Source of the DNA: Chrysogorgia sp. JL179-B06
Taxonomy: Eukaryota > Cnidaria > Anthozoa > Scleralcyonacea > Chrysogorgiidae
Length of the DNA stretch: 64,000 nt
Direction: 5' to 3'
Assembly: GCA_035772405.1 (NCBI GenBank)
Contig: JAYKKM010000221.1
Location: 372,001-436,000 of the forward strand
In this document: one piece after another, positions 54,231 to 64,000 of the stretch
Position numbering within the stretch: position 1 is the first letter of the stretch
Layout of the letters: each line of letters starts with the position of its first letter
The notes under the pieces: model-generated
Seen by the model: the letters and a program-made list of their open reading frames with translations, nothing else
What the model was told of the DNA's origin: nothing
Databases searched by the model: none
Translations under genes and position numbers: made by a program

Positions 54231-55860
54231 AGTATTATCATGATTTAGTAGTTATAATTCTTGATAATGTAGTAATGACATTAAGTTGGTGACTTGAAAA
54301 GTGTGGTGACTGGTAGTATTAAATAAATTGGGAGAATGTAATGCCTGTATTATATAAATATTTCATAATTTATATATATGTTCTGTAATATCATAATATT
54401 TTAGTTGTTATAATTATGGGTAATAACATTTGTTATTTTATATTGTAATAACATGTTGCGAGGTATCTCATTTGCATCTTTCAAAAACCATGATATTTTT
54501 AGCTTAAGATGATATATTGACAATAAGCGAGCATGCTATTCGTCATCATTTTGAGAGTATTTCTAGTAAGCAAAATGCAAAATTGGGAGTACGATTTTTA
54601 TCTTACTGTTCCTTCAAAGAAAGTGTGTTTAAAAAATGGACACATTTTAAGTAGTACTGGATAAGTTGTTTTGTGAGGTTTTGTTGTCTGAATAGATTGA
54701 TATAATATAACAAAACATTTAATGTCTGCATGTTTGGAAAAGTAGTTAGATCTGTTTTCCATCCAGTATGATATTAAAATATAATTAGAAAATCTTTTGT
54801 TTCTATTTACTAAACTAGTGGATTATGGGGATCCAGATACATGGAGTACAAAACAAGTGGGAAAGTACTAGTGCTGGTATTTGATAAATATTTTGTATAT
54901 GTAATTGTGGAAAAAAGGATCTTATTCAAAACTGATGATAGAAATATGAAGGAAGCTGTGGGGTTTTTGGCATTTTTTACCTGTTGGATTTTGACTACTG
55001 CATGCAAAGCATAGATAGGGATGAGTATCCTGCACTATTTTGTTTTCAACGATATACAATATGCCACAAGACATTGCTGCCCCTTTTATTTGGATGCTCA
55101 AAGCATATAAACATTATAAAAGTGACATTTAGCCTATGTGACAAACAACGTAGTAGTTCTCAACCTTTATTATACTAAAAGTAAGCATGTCTTTCAAGCA
55201 AACTCAATAGTACAATAAAAGTGTGCAATAAGAATGGTAATACAGTAGGTGTGTTATGGTACTTCAAGAAAATACTGGTTTTAATGACAAGTGAACATTG
55301 AATTTGCAAATCAAAATATAAAAAGATTGTTATATACAGAATATGAGTTCTAATGTTTTGAGTGAAGGACCTTCATCACAGAAAACATCTTTCTGACAAA
55401 GGGCATTTGCTTGAAACATACCAGCTTGTATACCATATAAGCAAACTCAATGTTGTCATTAAAAATTAACATCCTGAAATAAAAACCAATATTTTCCTGA
55501 AGTACCACAATATACCTATGACCATTATTATGAATGTATTTAATTGTTAAATACTAGAGCATATATAGTCACTAATATGAGAGCATCATCTTCATTTAGT
55601 GAAATACTAAATGAATGCTGACTAAGTTTTTTAATTAAATGTGGGGAACCATATAATAGTTTGGATATAATGATGAAGAGCAGAACTGTTATTATGTTAA
55701 ATGCTTTTTATTACAATAGGGATTTTCACTATAAGCATCATTTAATATATACTCTTTTTATAAGTGGCTACCAATTTAATATTTTTATATGCATCTCACT
55801 AAGCCTTTTCTGCCTCGTTCCTATATATGTTATGTGTGTATATGTGTATATTATATACCA
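54231..55860. other. AT-rich interval without supported gene
   Basis: No splice-consistent coding sequence found. A hammerhead-like or PLE-type motif occurs at 55392-55415 ('ctgacaaagggcatttgctt' then 'gaaac'), a diverged relative of those at 23112 and 41941. Confidence 0.3.
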
Positions 55861-55869
55861 TGATTCTTC

Positions 55870-56373
55870 CAAGAAAAAATAACATATCTTAAGAAATATT
55901 TTCTTGAAATAAGAAATATTTTCTCAAAATAAGAAAATCCTAACGCAATAATTCTTATTTTAAGATTATTCTTTTCTTAATTTAAGAAAATTATTTTCTT
56001 AATTTAAGAAAATTATTTTCTTAATTTAAGAAATATTTTCTTAATTTAAGAAATATTTTCTTAAGAAATATTTTCTTAAGAAAATTTTCTTACCATTCTT
56101 CCAAGAAAAAATTTCTTATTTCAAGAAATATTTTCTTGAAATAAGAAATTTTTTTCTCAAAATAAGAAATTTTTTTCTCAAAATAAGAAAATCCTAACCC
56201 AATAATTCTTATTTTAAGATTATTATTTTCTTAATTTAAGAAATAGTTTCTTAAGAAAATTTTCTTAAGAAAAATTTCTTACGATTCTCCCAAGAAAAAA
56301 TTTCTTATTTCAAGAAATATTTTCTTGAAATAAGATTTTTTTTCTTAAAATAAGAAAACCATTTTTTGCTGTG
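55870..56373. repeat. AAGAAA/TTTCTT repeat block 2
   Basis: Same pattern as 51085-51600, with tandem 'ttaatttaagaaattatttt'-type units and many TTCTTGAA words (TTCnnGAA). The right end 'aaaaccattttttgctgtg' matches the inverted left end of block 1. A 220-bp segment is duplicated in tandem (55880-56090 and 56100-56345). Confidence 0.8.
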
Positions 56374-57135
56374 TATATCTATAAATACATATATAGGCCA
56401 GTTGCACGATGTTGCGCGCGCATTGAAAGCATTGAATACTAAACGAAATTTAACTATTTTTAAAGAGAGAAATAATTCCTGATGCTAATATCTTCAGAAA
56501 TTATCGAATTTCTTTCATTTCCAAATTTGTTGTGGATACATGTAGTCCGCAAAATTATGCCTGTGGACCGCCAAAACGATGCGTGCGCCGTGCGCATTAT
56601 CGTGCAACTCGCGTATATCGCTCTTTTGTGGTAGATTTTTCTGCCCAATTTGTTTTATACTACAGCAAAATTTGGGGAAATTTTGCATTCATCTTTGTAC
56701 ATCACATGACAGAGAGCTTTGGGTTATCGCCAAAACATGACCCTATTTTACTTCGGCGCGTTCTAATGTCTCAATTTAGCTGAAAATTTGATATTATACT
56801 CAAGTCATCGATTTAAAATAATATACGAAAAATCATATGAAAATAATATATAGAAGTGTCCGAATTCCGACAGTATATTCCGACAGAATACTGTATACAG
56901 ACTGATCCTATGTAAGAGGCTGGAAACTAGTCCACTGTTTGTAATTAGTGCGGCAAATTGCAAAAAAATGCGTGACTTATCTGAAGCAATCAGAAGAAAT
57001 TTGTAATAATTCTGTAAAATTTTTCATACACTGCACGATGTCCAAAACAACGCCTAATAATATCAATTAGTGCATAGTACTTTAATTACAAGCAAAGCAG
57101 TGCCATGCCTACCATGGCGATCAAGGGTGAGGTTA
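56374..57135. other. AT-rich interval, nothing supported
   Basis: Short CpG patch at 56410-56620; overlapping frames on both strands without domains. Confidence 0.3.
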
Positions 57136-57139
57136 TGTA

Positions 57140-57179
57140 ACCGGGTTGGAAATATCCCCAAATTCACATACACATAGTT

Positions 57180-57180
<1 letters not shown>
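57140..57180 (+). repeat. Left remnant of the 194-bp satellite
   Basis: 'ccccaaattcacatac' + 'acatagttttaa' is the end of a satellite monomer, cut off from the main array by the LINE insertion. Confidence 0.75.
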
Positions 57181-57211
<31 letters not shown>

Positions 57212-58175
57212 CGTATTAGGAGCATTATACAATAGTCTCAATGCTCTTACAACAATATATTCTTAAATATACTGATAACACTTATTACAGTTTCATTATA
57301 AGATAAAGCCTACTACATATATTACCACTATAAACAAATAAACTATTAATTTTGAAAAAGAAAAGTCTTAACTGCTGACTTAAAATCACCCAACATATAA
57401 AAGCTTCTAATTTCCTGTGGTAATGAATTCCACAGTTTTGGTGCCGAAACCGAGAACGCTCTGTCTCCATGAGTCACCGTTTCGGATTTTGGCTCAATTA
57501 GCAGATTACTGTCTGATGATCTCAAAGCACGAGTAGGTTTATATTTATTTAGCAAATCAGTAATATAAACAGGCGCCTGGCCATGCAAAGCCTTGAAAGT
57601 AATTATTAGTATCTTAAATACAATCCTTGATCTCACCGGCAACCAGTGAAGATTACGAAGCACAGGGGAGATATGCTCCGATTTTTTAACCCCTGTTACA
57701 AGTCTTGCAGCTGTATTTTAAATTCGCTGTAACATCTGGTAAGCCATATAGGATGCTATTACAGCTGTCAAGTTTTGATGTTATGAATGCATGCACCAAC
57801 TTCTCACAGTCCTTTTTACTCAAATATTTCCTGATCTTGCCGATATTTCTGATAGAAAAAGTGGCCGATATACAAATGATTTAATTTTAGATGTCTATTT
57901 ATAGCAACACCGAGATCACGTGCAACCGGAGCCGGTTAGATTTTCACATCATTGACACATATTTCTGGCATTGGTTCACAATGCATAAAACGTGATGATA
58001 GATGGACAATCTCGGTTTTACGCGGATTGCATATAAGACCATTCATAGTACACCAGTTGGTGATGTCCTTAATACATAACTCAAGTTTAGCTAGAGCAGC
58101 AGGTCGATCACATGGAGATATTATAGGCATATACAGCTGTGCGTCATCAGCGTACATTAAGCAATCAAGGCCAAT
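57181..58175 (-). mobile_element. 5'-truncated CR1/L2-type LINE inserted in the satellite
   Basis: Minus-strand frames show the reverse-transcriptase catalytic motif in CLMYADDAQLY (frame 58229-57936) and the typical C-terminal domain of this LINE group: LRNLHWLPVRSRIVFKIL, ALHGQAPVYI, RAFSVSAPKLWNSLPQEIR (57663-57346). The region between is broken by frameshifts. The 3' end is a (TAA)n tail on the plus strand at 57181-57209. The endonuclease and N-terminal RT are missing, so it is dead on arrival. Confidence 0.88.
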
Positions 58176-61100
58176 CAACCAAGTTGCCTGAAAATTTGTG
58201 TGCATTGTAATTTCGTCAATACTAAACAATATCCAAAAGATCAGATCAAAATATAAAATAGAAATTTGTGAGTGTATACAACGCCATCAGATTATGCTGT
58301 TAGAATGCTATACAGTATGTAGACCTTTGGGATGGCAAATCACCCCAAATTCACATACGCATGGTTTTAATCAACCAATTTGCCTGAAAATTTGTGTGCA
58401 TTGTAATTTCATCAATACTAAACAATATCCAAAAGATCAGATCAAAATATAAAATAAAAATTTGTGAGTGTATACAACGCCATCAGATTATGCTGTTAGA
58501 ATGCTATATGTAGACCTTTGGGATGACAAATCACCCCAAATTCACATACGCATGGTTTTAACCAACCGATTTGCCTGAAAATTTGTGTGCATTGTAATTT
58601 CATCAATACTAAACAATATCCAAAAGATCAGATCAAAATATAAAATCGAAATTTGTGAGTATAGACAACGCCATCAGATTATGCTGTTAGAATGCTATAT
58701 GTAGACCTTTGGGATGGCAAATAACCCCAAATTCACGTACGCATGGTTTTAATCAACCGATTTGCCTGAAAATGTGTGTGCATTGTAATTTCATCAATAC
58801 TAAACAATATACAAAAGATCAGATCAAAATATAAAATAGAAATTTGTGAGTGTATACAACGCCATCAGATTATGCTGTTAGAATGCTATTGTATGTAGAC
58901 CTTTGGGCTGGAAAATCACCCCAAATTCACATACGCATGGTTTTAATCAACCGATTTGCTTGAAAATTTGTGTGCATTGTAATTTCATGAATACTAAACA
59001 ATATCCAAAAGATCAGATCAAAATATAAAATAGAAATTTGTGAGTGTATACAACGCCATCAGATTATGCTGTTAGAATGCTATATGCATGTAGACCTTTG
59101 GGATGGCAAATCACCCCAAATTCACATACGCATGGTTTTAATCAACCGATGTGCTTAAACATTTGTGTGCATTGTAATTTCATCAATACTAAACAATATC
59201 CAAAAGATCAGATCAAAATATAAAATAGAAATTTGTGAGTGTATACAACGCCATCAGATTATGCTGTTAGAATGCTATATGCATGTAGACCTTTGGGATG
59301 GCAAATCACCCCAAATTTACATACGCATGGTTTTAATCAACCGATTTGCATGAAAATGTGTGTGCATTGTAATTTCATCAATACTAAACAATATCCAAAA
59401 GATCAGATCAAAATATAAAATAGAAATTTGTGAGTGTATACAACGCCATCAGATTATGCTGTTCGAATGCTACAGTATATTAGATCTTTGGGATGGCAAA
59501 TCACCCCAAATTCACATACGCATGGTTTTAATCAACCGATTTGCCTGAAAATGTGTGTGCATTGTAATTTCATGAATACTAAACAATATCCAAAATATCA
59601 GATCAAAATATAAAATAGAAATGTGTGAGTGTATACAACGCCATCCGATTATGCTGTTAGAATGCTATATGTAGACCTTTGGGATGGCAAATCACCCCAA
59701 ATTCACATACGCATGGTTTTAATGAACCGATTTGCCTGAAAATTCGTGTGCATTGTAATTTCATCAATACTAAACAATATCCAAAAGATCAGATAAAAAT
59801 ATATAATATAAATTTGTGAGTGTATACAACGCCATCAGATTATGCTGTTAGAATGCTATATGTAGACCTTTGGGATGGCAAATCACCCCAAATTCACATA
59901 CGCATGGTTTTAATCAACCGATTTGCTTGAAAATTTGTGTGCATTGTAATTTCACCAATACTAAACAATATCCAAAAGATCAAATCAAAATATAAAATAG
60001 AAATTTGTGTGTGTATACAACGCCATCAGATTATGATGTTAGAATGCTATATGTAGACCTTTGGGATGGCAAATCACCCCAAATTCACATACGCATATGG
60101 TTTTAATCAACCGATTTGCTTGAAAATTTGTGTGCATTGTAATTTCATCAATACTAAACAATATCCAAAAGATCAGATCAAAATATAAAATAGAAATTTG
60201 TGAGTGTATACAACGCCATCAGATTATGATGTTAGAATGCTACAGTATATTAGACCTTTGGGATGGCAAATCACCCCAAATTCACGTACGCATGGTTTTA
60301 ATCAACCGATTTGGCTGAAAACGTGTGTGCATTGTAATTTCATCAATACTAAACAATATCCAAAAGATCAGATCAAAATATAAAATAGAAATTTGTGAGT
60401 GTATACAACGCCATCAGATTATGCTGTTAGAATGCTATTGTATGTAGACCTTTGGGCTGGAAAATCACCCCAAATTCACATACGCATGGTTTTAATCAAC
60501 CGATTTGCTTGAAAATTTGTGTGCATTGTAATTTCATGAATACTAAACAATATCCAAAAGATCAGATCAAAATATAAAATAGAAATTTGTGAGTGTATAC
60601 AACGCCATCAGATTATGCTGTTAGAAAGCTATATGTAGACCTTTGGGATGGCAAATCACCCCAAATTCACATACGCATGGTTTTAATCAACCGATTTGCC
60701 TGAAAATTTGTGTGCATTGTAATTTCATCAATACTAAACAATATCCAAAAGATCAGATCAAAATATATAATAGAAATTTGTGAGTGTATACAACGCCATC
60801 AGATTATGCTGTTAGAATGCTATATGCATGTAGACCTTTGGGATGGCAAATCACCCCAAATTCACATACGCATGGTTTTAATCAACCGATTTGCTTAAAC
60901 ATTTGTGTGCATTGTAATTTCATCAATACTAAACAATATCCAAAAGATCAGATCAAAATATAAAATAGAAATTTGTGAGTGTATACAACGCCATCAGATT
61001 ATGCTGTTAGAATGCTATATGCATGTAGACCTTTGGGATGGCAAATCACCCCAAATTCACATACGCATGGTTTAATCAACCGATTTGCATGAAAATTTGT

Positions 61101-61893
61101 GTGCATTGTAATTTCATCAATACTAAACAATATCCAAAAGATCAGATCAAAATATAAAATAGAAATTTGTGAGTGTATACAACGCCATCAGATTATGATA
61201 TTAGAATGCTACAGTATATTAGACCTTTGGGATGGCAAATCACCCCAAATTCACATACGCATGGTTTTAATCAACCGATTTGCCTGAAAATGTGTGTGCA
61301 TTGTAATTTCATGAATACTAAACAATATCCAAAATATCAGATCAAAATATAAAATAGAAATTTGTGAGTGTATACAACGTCATCAGATTATGCTGTTACA
61401 ATGCTATATGTAGACCTTTGGGATGGAAAATCACCCCAAATTCACATACGCATGGTTTTAATCAACCGATTTGCCTGAAAATTTGTGTGCATTGTAATTT
61501 CATCAATACTAAACAATATCCAAAAGATCAGATCAAAATATAAAATAGAAATTTGTGAGTGTATACAACGCCATCAGATTATGCTGTTCGAATGCTGTAT
61601 GTAGACCTTTGGGATGGCAAATCACCCCAAATTCACATACGCATGGTTTTAATCAACCGATTTGCCTGAAAATTTGTGTGCATTGTAATTTCATCAATAC
61701 TAAACAATATCCAAAAGATCAGATAAAAATATAAAATAGAAATTTGTGAGTGTATACAACGCCATCCGATTATGCTGTTAGAATGCTATATGTAGACCTT
61801 TGGGATGGCAAATCACCCCAAATTCACATACGCATGGTTTTAATCAACCGATTTGCCTGAAAATTTGTGTGCGTTGTAATTTCATCAATACTA
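58176..61893 (+). repeat. 194-bp satellite, about 19 monomers
   Basis: Monomer landmarks are 'gcattgtaatttcatcaat', 'ccaaaagatcagatc', 'acaacgccatcagattatg' and 'cgcatggttttaatcaacc'. Spacing is 190-195 bp. Monomers fall into types by the bases before 'tagacc' (tatatg, tattgtatg, tatatgcatg, tacagtatat), and the order of types repeats at about 1.55 kb, a higher-order structure. The 62-codon frames recurring in it are by-products. Confidence 0.95.
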
Positions 61894-62324
61894 AACTAGA
61901 AATACGTATACGCAACAACCCTCGCCCAATTGCTGTTTGGAACTTACAGTACAGTACTTATTTTAGTTCTAAATTACTTGAATTAGATAATAGCCACTTC
62001 ATTTGCCAAACTACTGTAAATAAATTTTCAGTGGACAATATCTCTCAGAGCTTTGTATTGTCTGAATTTAATTGTTTCATAGGACATCAAAATAAATACA
62101 TGCAGCCCAATTAAACTTTTTAATTGTTGAGTGCAGCAAAATAATAGTGGGGGGTCTACTGCTGTTTCTACCATCAATCACTAAGAAATAAATTACTTTT
62201 ATCACAATATTGATGACTCACGAAATAATCAATGCAGTATTTTGTATTAAGACACCAAAGGCTGTTGAAGGAAGTGCACCTCTATCATACAATGAGTGTC
62301 CTTTAAAAAAATCAAATTCGTTCA
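61894..62324. other. Right flank of the 194-bp satellite
   Basis: Array ends at 'catcaatactaaac'. A short hydrophilic frame (to 62114) runs out of the array without a domain. Nothing supported. Confidence 0.3.
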
Positions 62325-62925
62325 AATGTCTAGGGATGGCATGCATATAGTGCAAATGGACCCCTGTCCATTCAAATAAGATTTACTAAGACGTATTAGG
62401 GATTCCACAATTGTTGGTGTGGATAGATTATATATACAGTAAGTTGATAATTCTACCCACATTGGACTGCTGTGATGTGGAGCTGGCAGGAATATGGATA
62501 ACTAAATATTGATGGTCATAATCAGAGGTCTCTATGCATGTCAGGGAAACTGATCTTTCCTAAGTCGGGACTTGAAACTGATTGGTTAATAGAAATCCCA
62601 AGTCTTGTACCTCTTGCATTAGAGTCAAGTTACATTGTGTAATGCCAGTTAGGAAATTCCATGGCATTTTAACATCATATCTACCAGTAAAGAGCTAATT
62701 TTCCATGTTTTAATTAATCTGTTCATACATGTTATAGCACCATTATCTATTGCCTTAATTGACAATATGTGAAGGATATACAACTTTTGAGTTAAAATTA
62801 GTTTTTGTAACATTGTACTGTACATTTGTGAATATGTGTTGAAATTTGTAACAACTGTAATTTGTTAGAAAACAAGACCCCCATATATTGATACCAGTGT
62901 TAGAATTGAAGGGGCTATCGTGTAT
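62325..62925 (-). repeat. Dispersed element X, copy without the GGTGTGTT array
   Basis: The reverse complement aligns first with 23436-23750 and then with 32870-33065 in the correct order. Between the two parts this copy has only unrelated sequence ('gactctaatgcaagaggtac') where the other loci carry the GGTGTGTT arrays. It therefore shows both parts belong to one element. Confidence 0.75.
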
Positions 62926-62934
62926 AAATATTAT

Positions 62935-62935
62935 T

Positions 62936-62972
<37 letters not shown>
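62935..62972. repeat. (ATT)n microsatellite
   Basis: About twelve ATT repeats, followed by (ATA/ATAATA) in the opposite sense, next to the end of element X. Confidence 0.9.
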
Positions 62973-62973
<1 letters not shown>

Positions 62974-63329
62974 ACTAATAATAATAATGCATTAACAATA
63001 ATACTATTAATAATACCTAATGCAGATTGCAGCAAAGCATATATATGGCATTTGCCATGTAACAAAGCATATATATGGCATTGTGTACTATAGTATCTCA
63101 ATTATATCACTGTGCACATATATATTATAACCTTTATTCAGAATGCCATGCCTAGTCTGCTTGTCGACAATGATCTAGCTAACACACATAGTAGTGTCAA
63201 CATACCCAATGTGAACATAATAATCATAAGCTGTATTTTACATTGACAGAATAAGTTGTGACTCACTAGGCCAGCTAAGGTACTGTAGGTCTAACATGTT
63301 CCATAATGGATGGAGTACTGTAAACACAG

Positions 63330-63900
63330 ATTATATATGGAATACATACCAGTATACAAAACATGGATGTCAAGACCATATCGTCAGAAACATAATATTC
63401 CTGGTTGAAAAAATTATAACCTTCTTATTGCCAGTGACGGCCTCTAACCATTGAGCCATCGAGATTTAGATGGGGAGAGGTTACAATGATGCACTGGTTC
63501 TAATGATATATGTACTGCCTATGTACAGCAGTTACTATATATTTCAGTAATGACTAATGATTGGGTGTGTTAATATATACACTGCTGTTATATCAATAGA
63601 ATCAGTACATCAATGTAACGTTCACTCACCATCTGAGTCTTGGTAGCTCAATGGTCAGAGCATCTCACTGGAAATCAGAAAGTTATCCCTGTCTGGGACA
63701 CAGAATATTTTTTCTGAGGATACGAGCTTGCTTGACAATCATCCATGTACTGTATCGTCTGTTTCCCCCCGAGCTCTCCCTTATTCACTACAGCAGTGTA
63801 TATATTAAGTATTAACACTGACAAGTATACATAGTAATGCTTGTTTATTGCTACAAAATTGTAGGCCAGGCCCAGGTCATATAAACACAGCAATAGTATG
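63330..63900. mobile_element. Head-to-head SINE family 1 composite
   Basis: The minus-strand head has A box complement 'ccattgagcca' (63448-63458). The plus-strand head has A box TAGCTCAATGG (63644-63654). Their bodies run outward and match 22580-22930 ('aggccaggcccaggtcata', 'cactacagcagtgtatata'). B boxes are degraded in both. An inverted pair like that at 52780-53040. Confidence 0.65.
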
Positions 63901-64000
63901 CATGTTTTTTCACCCTAAACTACTGTATATATACAGTAGGCTAATTATCAAGCAGATAGTATTTATAATTTTAATCAAATAATAAACATACTGCCAACTC

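Noticed and set aside
58198..61287. Recurring 62-codon frames in the 194-bp satellite
   Set aside because: Interrupted in most monomers and without a start or splice context; by-products of the repeat.

Overview
This window is animal nuclear DNA. It is AT-rich, has GT-AG spliceosomal introns, Pol III-type SINE heads (A and B boxes), a Penelope-like element fragment, a CR1/L2-type LINE fragment, a V-domain SINE, many palindromic MITEs and long (TA)n tracts. The frequent TACAGTA/TACTGTA/ACATGTAC words, the MITE load and the Penelope element suggest a marine invertebrate, possibly non-bilaterian (a sponge or cnidarian). That assignment is an inference. There are no bacterial operons, CRISPR arrays or phage genes.

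Layout. 1-2130: AT-rich flank with a direct repeat of about 300 bp. 2131-19370: a 17.2 kb satellite of about 140-165 bp units, themselves built from 10-bp and 9-bp words, with higher-order duplications; the long open frames in it are compositional. 19371-33600: mostly non-coding, packed with inverted-repeat (MITE-like) elements, a tRNA-derived SINE and two arrays of the GGTGTGTT word that form T-box-like palindromes. 33609-48938: the one gene supported with confidence, seven exons on the + strand. It encodes a homeodomain-like helix-turn-helix, an HMG-box-like segment, a Ser/Thr/Pro-rich linker and a C-terminal module recalling domains of plant CACTA-type proteins. Two lesions break its frame. 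Its 7.35 kb second intron holds a remarkable array of sixteen tRNA-like Pol III cassettes (unit 276 bp) arranged as a head-to-head palindrome (4 minus, 12 plus), bounded and interrupted by (TA)n, followed by a Penelope GIY-YIG fragment. 49000-57100: nested MITEs, a 147-bp (TA)n tract, a pogo/Tigger-like MITE, two AAGAAA/TTTCTT repeat blocks and SINE pieces. 57100-61893: a 194-bp satellite of about 19 monomers with a 5'-truncated LINE inserted inside one monomer. 61894-64000: a reverse-oriented copy of the element that elsewhere carries the GGTGTGTT arrays, and a head-to-head SINE composite.

The most unusual items are the intronic palindromic tRNA-like array, the two T-box-like palindrome arrays at the edges of one dispersed element, the 10-bp/9-bp hierarchical satellite, and the homeodomain/HMG-like gene with its 23-bp frameshifting duplication.
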